Source of the DNA: Deuterostichococcus epilithicus
Taxonomy: Eukaryota > Chlorophyta > Trebouxiophyceae > Prasiolales > Stichococcaceae
Direction: 5' to 3'
NCBI GenBank assembly: GCA_033439295.1
Contig: JAVTLE010000018.1
Location: 992,001-1,056,000, forward strand
Length of the DNA: 64,000 nucleotides
Made by a program: the position numbers and the translations under genes
The notes under the pieces: model-generated
Told to the model about the DNA's origin: nothing
What the model saw: only the letters and a program-made list of their open reading frames with translations
Database searches by the model: none
Shown: positions 53,101 to 64,000 of the stretch, piece by piece
Position numbering within the stretch: position 1 is the first letter of the stretch
How the letters are laid out: every line of letters starts with the position of its first letter

Positions 53101-56100
53101 CTTGTGATTCACTCCCATTGCTGTGGCTCTCCGTGACAGTACAGCAGACTTTTCCGGCCCCATGCTTCCTCTTGTCGAGGAGGCGACTGTTCCTGTCAGG
53201 CCGCTTGTCGACTTGTCGGCCTCACAAGCCAGCATACTTACTGCTGGCGTCAGTATTTTGAAGGTCCGTTCGGTGCCTGGGCAATCTGCCGCGCACTGTG
53301 TGACAGCTCGGCACCAAGCAGGACATGCATCGTACCTACGTGAACTCACCCTCCGTGTCACTCAGCTCATCATGTGTGGCCGCGATGTCGCGGAGGTGAC
53401 TCCGACACTGCACCCCACCATGCATCAGCCGCCGCGCATCTGCAGACTCACTGTGTCTTGGTGCGCGCTTGCACCACCCCCCGGCGCCGCCTCCGCGGCC
53501 GCCGCCCGTCCCGCCTCCCCAGCCGCCTCCCCAGCCGCAACACGGGCCGCCGCCGCCCCAACCGCCGCCGGGTCCGCCTCCCAGCCCGCCGCCGCTGCCT
53601 GGCCTCATGTTCGACGACCTTGCCGGCGACGAGGTGGTGCCCAGCAGCTACGGCGGCGCGACCGGCGTGACCTTCACAGGCCTGGCCGCCGCCAACACCA
53701 GCGAGTTGGCACTGTACGCGCCCGCTGCCGTGTCGCCGCCGGGCATCGCCATCAACAGCGGCGGCCAGCCGGTGCAGCTGGCAGCCGGCGGCGGCATGAC
53801 CTTTGACGTGCCCTACCTGTATGCCACCAGTCTGACGGGGGCGCTGGTGCGACTGCACGCCGTCGGCAGCCTGGCCGGCGCGCAGACCGCAGTGGCGGAC
53901 TTTCAGCTGCGGCCCGGCGCCAAGCCCATGCTGCTGGCCATGCCCGCATTCGTGGCACTGGACAGCCTGGTCATCACGCCATCTGCAGCAGACAGCGGCA
54001 CCGGCTACAGCGCAGCGTCGACGCTGTTCGGCATTGACAACGCGGCCGTGGTGGCACACCCTGCGCCGCCGCCCAGCCCGCCGCCCAGCCCGCCNCCGCA
54101 ACCCGATCGGAGCCGCCACCGTCGCCTCCACCAGCCCCTCCTCCCCAGCCACCGCCCAGTCCGCCTCCGCAGCCGCCCCCAGCACCGCCGCCATCGCCCC
54201 CGCCTGGCCCGCCCCCTCAACCGCCCCCATTGCCGCCGCCGGCCCCACCACCGCAACCGCCGCCCGGCCCGCCTCCGCNGCCACCGCCCGGGCCACCACC
54301 GCAGCCGCCCCCTCGCCGCCGCCCTTGCCGCCGCCCGGTCCGCCGCCTCAGCCACCACCCTCACCGCCGCCCGGGCCGCCTCCGCAGCCGCCCCCGGACC
54401 GCCACCTGAGCCGCCGCCAAGTCCCCCACCGCAACCGCCTCCGCAGCCGCCGCCTGCACCACCGCCCAGCCCCCGCCGCAGCCGCCCCCCTCGCCGCCGC
54501 CGGGCCCGCCTCCGCAGCCGCCGCCCAGGTAGCGTGCTTCCTGCCCGATCGTGACGCATCGCCACTTGTGATTCACTCCCATTGCTGTGGCTCTCCGTGA
54601 CAGTACAGCAGACTTTTCCGGCCCCATGCTTCCTCTTGTCGAGGAGGCGACTGTTCCTGTCAGGCCGCTTGTCGACTTGTCGGCCTCACAAGCCAGCATA
54701 CTTACTGCTGGCGTCAGTATTTTGAAGGTCCGTTCGGTGCCTGGGCAATCTGCCGCGCACTGTGTGACAGCTCGGCACCAAGCAGGACATGCATCGTACC
54801 TACGTGAACTCACCCTCCGTGTCACTCAGCTCATCATGTGTGGCCGCGATGTCGCGGAGGTGACTCCGACACTGCACCCCACCATGCATCAGCCGCCGCG
54901 CATCTGCAGACTCACTGTGTCTTGGTGCGCGCTTGCACCACCCCCCGGCGCCGCCTCCGCGGCCGCCGCCCGTCCCCGCCTCCCCAGCCGCAACACGGGC
55001 CGCCGCCGCCCCAACCGCCGCCGGGTCCGCCTCCCAGCCCGCCGCCGCTGCCTGGCCTCATGTTCGACGACCTTGCCGGCGACGAGGTGGTGCCCAGCAG
55101 CTACGGCGGCGCGACCGGCGTGACCTTCACAGGCCTGGCCGCCGCCAACACCAGCGAGTTGGCACTGTACGCGCCCGCTGCCGTGTCGCCGCCGGGCATC
55201 GCCATCAACAGCGGCGGCCAGCCGGTGCAGCTGGCAGCCGGCGGCGGCATGACCTTTGACGTGCCCTACCTGTATGCCACCAGTCTGACGGGGGCGCTGG
55301 TGCGACTGCACGCCGTCGGCAGCCTGGCCGGCGCGCAGACCGCAGTGGCGGACTTTCAGCTGCGGCCCGGCGCCAAGCCCATGCTGCTGGCCATGCCCGC
55401 ATTCGTGGCACTGGACAGCCTGGTCATCACGCCATCTGCAGCAGACAGCGGCACCGGCTACAGCGCAGCGTCGACGCTGTTCGGCATTGACAACGCGGCC
55501 GTGGTGGCACACCCTGCGCCGCCGCCCAGCCCGCCGCCCAGCCCGCCGCCGCAACCCCCACCACAGCCGCCACCGTCGCCTCCACCAGCCCCTCCTCCCC
55601 AGCCACCGCCCAGTCCGCCTCCGCAGCCGCCCCCAGCACCGCCGCCATCGCCCCCGCCTGGCCCGCCCCCTCAACCGCCCCCATTGCCGCCGCCGGCCCC
55701 ACCACCGCAACCGCCGCCCGGCCCGCCTCCGCNGCCACCGCCCGGGCCACCACCGCAGCCGCCCCCTCGCCGCCGCCCTTGCCGCCGCCCGGTCCGCCGC
55801 CTCAGCCACCACCCTCACCGCCGCCCGGGCCGCCTCCGCAGCCGCCCCCGGACCGCCACCTGAGCCGCCGCCAAGTCCCCCACCGCAACCGCCTCCGCAG
55901 CCGCCGCCTGCACCACCGCCCAGCCCCCGCCGCAGCCGCCCCCCTCGCCGCCGCCGGGCCCGCCTCCGCAGCCGCCGCCCAGGTAGCGTGCTTCCTGCCC
56001 GATCGTGACGCATCGCCACTTGTGATTCACTCCCATTGCTGTGGCTCTCCGTGACAGTACAGCAGACTTTTCCGGCCCCATGCTTCCTCTTGTCGAGGAG

Positions 56101-59100
56101 GCGACTGTTCCTGTCAGGCCGCTTGTCGACTTGTCGGCCTCACAAGCCAGCATACTTACTGCTGGCGTCAGTATCTTGAAGGTCCGTTCGGTGCCTGGGC
56201 AATCTGCCGCGCACTGTGTGACAGCTCGGCACCAAGCAGGACATGCATCGTACCTATGTGAACTCACCCTCCGTGTCACTCAGCTCATCATGTGTGGCCG
56301 CGATGTCGCGGAGGTGACTCCGACACTGCACCCCACCATGCATCAGCCGCCGCGCATCTGCAGACTCACTGTGTCTTGGTGCGCGCTTGCACCACCCCCC
56401 GGCGCCGCCTCCGCGGCCGCCGCCCGTCCCGCCTCCCCAGCCGCCTCCCCAGCCGCCACCCGGGCCGCCGCCGCCCCAAGCGCCGCCGGGTCCGCCTCCC
56501 AGCCCGCCGCCGCTGCCTGGCCTCATGTTCGACGACCTTGCCGGCGACGAGGTGGTGCCCAGCAGCTACGGCGGCGCGACCGGCGTGACCTTCACAGGCC
56601 TGGCCGCCGCCAACACCAGCGAGTTGGCACTGTACGCGCCCGCTGCCGTGTCGCCGCCGGGCATCGCCATCAACAGCGGCGGCCAGCCGGTGCAGCTGGC
56701 AGCCGGCGGCGGCATGACCTTTGACGTGCCCTACCTGTATGCCACCAGTCTGACGGGGGCGCTGGTGCGACTGCACGCCGTCGGCAGCCTGGCCGGCGCG
56801 CAGACCGCAGTGGCGGACTTTCAGCTGCGGCCCGGCGCCAAGCCCATGCTGCTGGCCATGCCCGCATTCGTGGCACTGGACAGCCTGGTCATCACGCCAT
56901 CTGCAGCAGACAGCGGCACCGGCTACAGCGCAGCGTCGACGCTGTTCGGCATTGACAACGCGGCCGTGGTGGCACACCCTGCGCCGCCGCCCAGCCCGCC
57001 GCCCAGCCCGCCGCCGCAACCCCCACCACAGCCGCCACCGTCGCCTCCACCAGCCCCTCCTCCCCAGCCACCGCCCAGTCCGCCTCCGCAGCCGCCCCCA
57101 GCACCGCCGCCATCGCCCCCGCCTGGCCCGCCCCCTCAACCGCCCCCATTGCCGCCGCCGGCCCCACCACCGCAACCGCCGCCCGGCCCGCCTCCGCNGC
57201 CACCGCCCGGGCCACCACCGCAGCCGCCCCCTCGCCGCCGCCCTTGCCGCCGCCCGGTCCGCCGCCTCAGCCACCACCCTCACCGCCGCCCGGGCCGCCT
57301 CCGCAGCCGCCCCCGGACCGCCACCTGAGCCGCCGCCAAGTCCCCCACCGCAACCGCCTCCGCAGCCGCCGCCTGCACCACCGCCCAGCCCCCGCCGCAG
57401 CCGCCCCCCTCGCCGCCGCCGGGCCCGCCTCCGCAGCCGCCGCCCAGGTAGCGTGCTTCCTGCCCGATCGTGACGCATCGCCACTTGTGATTCACTCCCA
57501 TTGCTGTGGCTCTCCGTGACAGTACAGCAGACTTTTCCGGCCCCATGCTTCCTCTTGTCGAGGAGGCGACTGTTCCTGTCAGGCCGCTTGTCGACTTGTC
57601 GGCCTCACAAGCCAGCATACTTACTGCTGGCGTCAGTATCTTGAAGGTCCGTTCGGTGCCTGGGCAATCTGCCGCGCACTGTGTGACAGCTCGGCACCAA
57701 GCAGGACATGCATCGTACCTATGTGAACTCACCCTCCGTGTCACTCAGCTCATCATGTGTGGCCGCGATGTCGCGGAGGTGACTCCGACACTGCACCCCA
57801 CCATGCATCAGCCGCCGCGCATCTGCAGACTCACTGTGTCTTGGTGCGCGCTTGCACCACCCCCCGGCGCCGCCTCCGCGGCCGCCGCCCGTCCCGCCTC
57901 CCCAGCCGCCTCCCCAGCCGCCACCGCCCCCAACCGCCGCCGGGTCCGCCTCCCAGCCCGCCGCCGCTGCCTGGCCTCATGTTCGACGACCTTGCCGGCG
58001 ACGAGGTGGTGCCCAGCAGCTACGGCGGCGCGACCGGCGTGACCTTCACAGGCCTGGCCGTCGCCAACACCAGCGAGTTGGCACTGTACGCGCCCGCTGC
58101 CGTGTCGCCGCCGGGCATCGCCATCAACAGCGGCGGCCAGCCGGTGCAGCTGGCAGCCGGCGGCGGCATGACCTTTGACGTGCCCTACCTGTATGCCACC
58201 AGTCTGACGGGGGCGCTGGTGCGACTGCACGCCGTCGGCAGCCTGGCCGGCGCGCAGACCGCAGTGGCGGACTTTCAGCTGCGGCCCGGCGCCAAGCCCA
58301 TGCTGCTGGCCATGCCCGCATTCGTGGCACTGGACAGCCTGGTCATCACGCCATCTGCAGCAGACAGCGGCACCGGCTACAGCGCAGCGTCGACGCTGTT
58401 CGGCATTGACAACGCGGCCGTGGTGGCACACCCTGCGCCGCCGCCCAGCCCGCCGCCCAGCCCGCCNCCGCAACCCGATCGGAGCCGCCACCGTCGCCTC
58501 CACCAGCCCCTCCTCCCCAGCCACCGCCCAGTCCGCCTCCGCAGCCGCCCCCAGCACCGCCGCCATCGCCCCCGCCTGGCCCGCCCCCTCAACCGCCCCC
58601 ATTGCCGCCGCCGGCCCCACCACCGCAACCGCCGCCCGGCCCGCCTCCGCNGCCACCGCCCGGGCCACCACCGCAGCCGCCCCCTCGCCGCCGCCCTTGC
58701 CGCCGCCCGGTCCGCCGCCTCAGCCACCACCCTCACCGCCGCCCGGGCCGCCTCCGCAGCCGCCCCCGGACCGCCACCTGAGCCGCCGCCAAGTCCCCCA
58801 CCGCAACCGCCTCCGCAGCCGCCGCCTGCACCACCGCCCAGCCCCCGCCGCAGCCGCCCCCCTCGCCGCCGCCGGGCCCGCCTCCGCAGCCGCCGCCCAG
58901 GTAGCGTGCTTCCTGCCCGATCGTGACGCATCGCCACTTGTGATTCACTCCCATTGCTGTGGCTCTCCGTGACAGTACAGCAGACTTTTCCGGCCCCATG
59001 CTTCCTCTTGTCGAGGAGGCGACTGTTCCTGTCAGGCCGCTTGTCGACTTGTCGGCCTCACAAGCCAGCATACTTACTGCTGGCGTCAGTATCTTGAAGG

Positions 59101-62100
59101 TCCGTTCGGTGCCTGGGCAATCTGCCGCGCACTGTGTGACAGCTCGGCACCAAGCAGGACATGCATCGTACCTATGTGAACTCACCCTCCGTGTCACTCA
59201 GCTCATCATGTGTGGCCGCGATGTCGCGGAGGTGACTCCGACACTGCACCCCACCATGCATCAGCCGCCGTGCATCTGCCGCAGACTCACTGTGTCTTGG
59301 TGCGCGCTTGCAGCCCGCCCCCGGCGCCGCCTCCGCGGCCGCCGCCCGTCCCGCCTCCCCAGCCGCCTCCTCAGCCGCAACACGGGCCGCCGCCGCCCCA
59401 ACCGCCGCCGGGTCCGCCTCCCAGCCCGCCGCCGCTGCCTGGCCTCATGTTCGACGACCTTGCCGGCGACGAGGTGGTGCCCAGCAGCTACGGCGGCGCG
59501 ACCGGCGTGACCTTCACAGGCCTGGCCGTCGCCAACACCAGCGAGTTGGCACTGTACGCGCCCGCTGCCGTGTCGCCGCCGGGCATCGCCATCAACAGCG
59601 GCGGCCAGCCGGTGCAGCTGGCAGCCGGCGGCGGCATGACCTTTGACGTGCCCTACCTGTATGCCACCAGTCTGACGGGGGCGCTGGTGCGACTGCACGC
59701 CGTCGGCAGCCTGGCCGGCGCGCAGACCGCAGTGGCGGACTTTCAGCTGCGGCCCGGCGCCAAGCCCATGCTGCTGGCCATGCCCGCATTCGTGGCACTG
59801 GACAGCCTGGTCATCACGCCATCTGCAGCAGACAGCGGCACCGGCTACAGCGCAGCGTCGACGCTGTTCGGCATTGACAACGCGGCCGTGGTGGCACACC
59901 CTGCGCCGCCGCCCAGCCCGCCGCCCAGCCCGCCGCCGCAACCCCCACCACAGCCGCCACCGTCGCCTCCACCAGCCCCTCCTCCCCAGCCACCGCCCAG
60001 TCCGCCTCCGCAGCCGCCCCCAGCACCGCCGCCATCGCCCCCGCCTGGCCCGCCCCCTCAACCGCCCCCATTGCCGCCGCCGGCCCCACCACCGCAACCG
60101 CCGCCCGGCCCGCCTCCGCNGCCACCGCCCGGGCCACCACCGCAGCCGCCCCCTCGCCGCCGCCCTTGCCGCCGCCCGGTCCGCCGCCTCAGCCACCACC
60201 CTCACCGCCGCCCGGGCCGCCTCCGCAGCCGCCCCCGGACCGCCACCTGAGCCGCCGCCAAGTCCCCCACCGCAACCGCCTCCGCAGCCGCCGCCTGCAC
60301 CACCGCCCAGCCCCCGCCGCAGCCGCCCCCCTCGCCGCCGCCGGGCCCGCCTCCGCAGCCGCCGCCCAGGTAGCGTGCTTCCTGCCCGATCGTGACGCAT
60401 CGCCACTTGTGATTCACTCCCATTGCTGTGGCTCTCCGTGACAGTACAGCAGACTTTTCCGGCCCCATGCTTCCTCTTGTCGAGGAGGCGACTGTTCCTG
60501 TCAGGCCGCTTGTCGACTTGTCGGCCTCACAAGCCAGCATACTTACTGCTGGCGTCAGTATTTTGAAGGTCCGTTCGGTGCCTGGGCAATCTGCCGCGCA
60601 CTGTGTGACAGCTCGGCACCAAGCAGGACATGCATCGTACCTACGTGAACTCACCCTCCGTGTCACTCAGCTCATCATGTGTGGCCGCGATGTCGCGGAG
60701 GTGACTCCGACACTGCACCCCACCATGCATCAGCCGCCGCGCATCTGCAGACTCACTGTGTCTTGGTGCGCGCTTGCACCACCCCCCGGCGCCGCCTCCG
60801 CGGCCGCCGCCCGTCCCGCCTCCCCAGCCGCCTCCCCAGCCGCAACACGGGCCGCCGCCGCCCCAACCGCCGCCGGGTCCGCCTCCCAGCCCGCCGCCGC
60901 TGCCTGGCCTCATGTTCGACGACCTTGCCGGCGACGAGGTGGTGCCCAGCAGCTACGGCGGCGCGACCGGCGTGACCTTCACAGGCCTGGCCGCCGCCAA
61001 CACCAGCGAGTTGGCACTGTACGCGCCCGCTGCCGTGTCGCCGCCGGGCATCGCCATCAACAGCGGCGGCCAGCCGGTGCAGCTGGCAGCCGGCGGCGGC
61101 ATGACCTTTGACGTGCCCTACCTGTATGCCACCAGTCTGACGGGGGCGCTGGTGCGACTGCACGCCGTCGGCAGCCTGGCCGGCGCGCAGACCGCAGTGG
61201 CGGACTTTCAGCTGCGGCCCGGCGCCAAGCCCATGCTGCTGGCCATGCCCGCATTCGTGGCACTGGACAGCCTGGTCATCACGCCATCTGCAGCAGACAG
61301 CGGCACCGGCTACAGCGCAGCGTCGACGCTGTTCGGCATTGACAACGCGGCCGTGGTGGCACACCCTGCGCCGCCGCCCAGCCCGCCGCCCAGCCCGCCG
61401 CCGCAACCCCCACCACAGCCGCCACCGTCGCCTCCACCAGCCCCTCCTCCCCAGCCACCGCCCAGTCCGCCTCCGCAGCCGCCCCCAGCACCGCCGCCAT
61501 CGCCCCCGCCTGGCCCGCCCCCTCAACCGCCCCCATTGCCGCCGCCGGCCCCACCACCGCAACCGCCGCCCGGCCCGCCTCCGCNGCCACCGCCCGGGCC
61601 ACCACCGCAGCCGCCCCCTCGCCGCCGCCCTTGCCGCCGCCCGGTCCGCCGCCTCAGCCACCACCCTCACCGCCGCCCGGGCCGCCTCCGCAGCCGCCCC
61701 CGGACCGCCACCTGAGCCGCCGCCAAGTCCCCCACCGCAACCGCCTCCGCAGCCGCCACCTGAGCCNCCGCCNAGCCCCCCGCCGCAGCCGCCCCCCTCG
61801 CCGCCGCCGGGCCCGCCTCCGCAGCCGCCGCCCAGGTAGCGTGCTTCCTGCCCGATCGTGACGCATCGCCACTTGTGATTCACTCCCATTGCTGTGGCTC
61901 TCCGTGACAGTACAGCAGACTTTTCCGGCCCCATGCTTCCTCTTGTCGAGGAGGCGACTGTTCCTGTCAGGCCGCTTGTCGACTTGTCGGCCTCACAAGC
62001 CAGCATACTTACTGCTGGCGTCAGTATCTTGAAGGTCCGTTCGGTGCCTGGGCAATCTGCCGCGCACTGTGTGACAGCTCGGCACCAAGCAGGACATGCA

Positions 62101-64000
62101 TCGTACCTATGTGAACTCACCCTCCGTGTCACTCAGCTCATCATGTGTGGCCGCGATGTCGCGGAGGTGACTCCGACACTGCACCCCACCATGCATCAGC
62201 CGCCGCGCATCTGCAGACTCACTGTGTCTTGGTGCGCGCTTGCAGCCCGCCCCCGGCGCCGCCTCCGCGGCCGCCGCCCGTCCCGCCTCCCCAGCCGCCT
62301 CCCCAGCCGCCACCGCCCCAACCGCCGCCGGGTCCGCCTCCCAGCCCGCCGCCGCTGCCTGGCCTCATGTTCGACGACCTTGCCGGCGACGAGGTGGTGC
62401 CCAGCAGCTACGGCGGCGCGACCGGCGTGACCTTCACAGGCCTGGCCGTCGCCAACACCAGCGAGTTGGCACTGTACGCGCCCGCTGCCGTGTCGCCGCC
62501 GGGCATCGCCATCAACAGCGGCGGCCAGCCGGTGCAGCTGGCAGCCGGCGGCGGCATGACCTTTGACGTGCCCTACCTGTATGCCACCAGTCTGACGGGG
62601 GCGCTGGTGCGACTGCACGCCGTCGGCAGCCTGGCCGGCGCGCAGACCGCAGTGGCGGACTTTCAGCTGCGGCCCGGCGCCAAGCCCATGCTGCTGGCCA
62701 TGCCCGCATTCGTGGCACTGGACAGCCTGGTCATCACGCCATCTGCAGCAGACAGCGGCACCGGCTACAGCGCAGCGTCGACGCTGTTCGGCATTGACAA
62801 CGCGGCCGTGGTGGCACACCCTGCGCCGCCGCCCAGCCCGCCGCCCAGCCCGCCGCCGCAACCCCCACCACAGCCGCCACCGTCGCCTCCACCAGCCCCT
62901 CCTCCCCAGCCACCGCCCAGTCCGCCTCCGCAGCCGCCCCCAGCACCGCCGCCATCGCCCCCGCCTGGCCCGCCCCCTCAACCGCCCCCATTGCCGCCGC
63001 CGGCCCCACCACCGCAACCGCCGCCCGGCCCGCCTCCGCNGCCACCGCCCGGGCCACCACCGCAGCCGCCCCCTCGCCGCCGCCCTTGCCGCCGCCCGGT
63101 CCGCCGCCTCAGCCACCACCCTCACCGCCGCCCGGGCCGCCTCCGCAGCCGCCCCCGGACCGCCACCTGAGCCGCCGCCAAGTCCCCCACCGCAACCGCC
63201 TCCGCAGCCGCCGCCTGCACCACCGCCCAGCCCCCGCCGCAGCCGCCCCCCTCGCCGCCGCCGGGCCCGCCTCCGCAGCCGCCGCCCAGGTAGCGTGCTT
63301 CCTGCCCGATCGTGACGCATCGCCACTTGTGATTCACTCCCATTGCTGTGGCTCTCCGTGACAGTACAGCAGACTTTTCCGGCCCCATGCTTCCTCTTGT
63401 CGAGGAGGCGACTGTTCCTGTCAGGCCGCTTGTCGACTTGTCGGCCTCACAAGCCAGCATACTTACTGCTGGCGTCAGTATCTTGAAGGTCCGTTCGGTG
63501 CCTGGGCAATCTGCCGCGCACTGTGTGACAGCTCGGCACCAAGCAGGACATGCATCGTACCTATGTGAACTCACCCTCCGTGTCACTCAGCTCATCATGT
63601 GTGGCCGCGATGTCGCGGAGGTGACTCCGACACTGCACCCCACCATGCATCAGCCGCCGTGCATCTGCCGCAGACTCACTGTGTCTTGGTGCGCGCTTGC
63701 AGCCCGCCCCCGGCGCCGCCTCCGCGGCCGCCGCCCGTCCCGCCTCCCCAGCCGCCTCCTCAGCCGCCACCGCCGCCGCCAACCGCCGCCGGGTCCGCCT
63801 CCCAGCCCGCCGCCGCTGCCTGGCCTCATGTTCGACGACCTTGCCGGCGACGAGGTGGTGCCCAGCAGCTACGGCGGCGCGACCGGCGTGACCTTCACAG
63901 GCCTGGCCGTCGCCAACACCAGCGAGTTGGCACTGTACGCGCCCGCTGCCGTGTCGCCGCCGGGCATCGCCATCAACAGCGGCGGCCAGCCGGTGCAGCT
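38112..64000 (+). CDS. Giant secreted hydroxyproline-rich glycoprotein, modular, cut by window edge
   Basis: Probably an extracellular matrix or cell-wall protein; I do not recognise a named family. Two signal peptides are possible: ATG 38112 (GLLVLAVLFIGPASA) or ATG 39054 (TTALLLAVCPAAWLPPARA). Module A (about 75 residues, pattern W-x-L-x-P ... YAQDT-x-N ... AAYVPR) lies at about 39250-39481, 40672-40886, 42085-42297 and 43272-43484. Module B (about 120 residues, containing NTFALA, LLNGTF and a C-terminal VCAFNCPCGG) lies at about 39788-40310, 41155-41515, 42651-43020 and 43838-44208. PPPX linkers follow each B. From 44836 the gene becomes a 14-copy array of one exon (PPPX, about 165-residue module, PPPX). 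The exon ending at 44426 stops at the same CCCAG/GTAGCG donor as every array unit, tying both parts into one gene. The protein would exceed 5,000 residues. As assembled, frameshifts at C-runs interrupt most linkers. Confidence 0.7.
38947..39013 (+). repeat. GGCAGC hexanucleotide tandem repeat
   Basis: About 11 copies of GGCAGC inside a longer GCA/GCG-rich tract from about 38866. If translated in the frame of module A it would give polyalanine, and in another frame Gly-Ser. It lies between the two candidate signal peptides and may be intronic or 5' UTR. Confidence 0.9.
40372..40671 (+). other. Intron with GC-AG borders in the giant gene
   Basis: The exon ending PPPVPPSVQ is followed by CAG/GCAAGC with no nearby in-frame GT that keeps the linker. 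The next exon starts after TTTGTGCAG with TPAWWSFKPTYAQDT in phase 0. A GC-AG intron keeps the frame exactly. Confidence 0.55.
42003..44312 (+). repeat. 1187-bp tandem duplication (module A - intron - module B - linker)
   Basis: Copy 1 is about 42003-43189; copy 2 is about 43190-44312 (incomplete at its end). They share the PPPX linker start, module A, a 353-nt intron (42298-42650 and 43485-43837) and module B, with only a handful of base differences (for example ACGCGTGGT / ACGCGCGGT and CGCACGG / CGAACGG in or near the intron). Introns are as alike as exons, so the duplication is recent or has been homogenised. Ns fall in the proline-rich parts. Confidence 0.92.
44427..44835 (+). other. Founder-like intron before array unit 1
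   Basis: Starts GTAGCG and ends CTTGCAG. It is clearly related to the introns between later units but is the most different: TTGTGCTTCACT instead of TTGTGATTCACT, CGACAAGAGGAAGG in place of TTGTCGAGGAGG, and CCTGTCGGGC for CCTGTCAGGC. Its divergence marks the left edge of the array. Confidence 0.75.
44836..64000 (+). repeat. 14-copy tandem array of a ~1.45-kb exon+intron unit
   Basis: Position of the Met codon in the shared LMFDDLAGDE motif: 44969, 46422, 47854, 49312, 50765, 52223, 53607, 55060, 56525, 57979, 59447, 60912, 62367, 63828. Spacings are 1384-1468 bp, and copy 14 is cut by the window edge. Each unit has an exon (PPPX linker; module from MFDDLAGDEVVPSSYGG to FGIDNAAVVAHP; second PPPX linker) and an intron from CCCAG/GTAGCG. 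Where the acceptor is intact, exon lengths as assembled are 1044 (unit 1: 44836-45879), 1056 (unit 11: 59314-60369) and 1044 (unit 13: 62246-63289), all multiples of 3 with phase-2 ends. The module sequence is almost unchanged between units. The variable points are linker lengths, V or A in GLAVANTSE, the acceptor, and the second linker start. Confidence 0.93.
50644..51677 (+). repeat. Array unit 5 exon, the least damaged copy
   Basis: In this copy the position read as N in most other units is A (PQP), and the first and third C-runs of the second linker have six Cs, not five. The PPPX frame therefore runs on through PSPPPLPPPGPPP. One C-run (near 51540) is still one base short. It is 1034 nt as assembled; one added base gives 1035, a multiple of 3. 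It serves as the reference for how the other units probably read. Confidence 0.7.

Noticed and set aside
60753-62132. Very long minus-strand open frames rich in Gly, Arg and Ala across the array
   Set aside because: They are the reverse-complement reading of PPPX codons (CCN becomes NGG), repeat in every unit, and have no start context, domain or splice logic of their own.
44836-64000. Fourteen separate tandem genes instead of one
   Set aside because: Units lack their own signal peptide and start context. Each exon begins mid-codon after an acceptor and ends mid-codon at a donor, and the TAG after the PPPR codons overlaps the GTAGCG donor.

Overview
The window is nuclear DNA of a eukaryotic green alga (Chlorophyta). 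The evidence is: GC-rich sequence, genes split by many short GT-AG introns, TGTAA poly(A) signals after several stops, plastid proteins (zeaxanthin epoxidase and the cytochrome b6f assembly factor CCB1), and a huge proline-rich wall-type protein. There are no bacterial operons, rRNA or tRNA genes, CRISPR arrays or transposase/reverse-transcriptase genes that I could recognise. All gene models are spliced by eye from conserved protein blocks and consensus splice sites, so internal exon borders are approximate unless a splice phase is stated.

Layout. 695-6291 (-): zeaxanthin epoxidase with a C-terminal FHA domain. 6530-8229 (+): CCB1. 8690-9761 (-): mitochondrial MaoC-type hydratase. 10023-14204 (+): mitochondrial class I haem peroxidase of cytochrome c peroxidase type. 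15073-23839 (-): BAR-PH-ArfGAP-ankyrin protein. 24877-27070 (-): TRAP-alpha of the ER translocon. 27416-32302 (+): class I histone deacetylase. About 33758-37033 (+): TPT/DMT-family sugar-phosphate or nucleotide-sugar transporter. 38112 to the right edge (+): one giant secreted hydroxyproline-rich glycoprotein gene. Three gene pairs are head-to-head with 239-345 bp between start codons. Two of them join products for the same organelle (plastid/plastid, mitochondrion/mitochondrion).

The giant gene is the most unusual part. Its N-terminal part carries four pairs of two unfamiliar extracellular modules (A and B) joined by PPPX linkers, including a nearly identical 1187-bp tandem duplication. It then enters an array of 14 copies, cut by the window edge, of a roughly 1.45-kb unit: one exon (PPPX linker, about 165-residue beta-sandwich-like module, PPPX linker) plus one intron of about 0.4 kb. 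Both exon ends are in the same phase, so copies can be added without breaking the frame. Copies differ in a mosaic way, half have lost the expected splice acceptor, and most carry C-run frameshifts and single Ns that look like sequencing or assembly errors.

A second theme is local tandem duplication at exon edges. In at least eight places in four other genes (epoxidase, ArfGAP, deacetylase, transporter) a degenerate copy of an exon edge lies 50-170 bp away in the adjoining intron or 3' flank.
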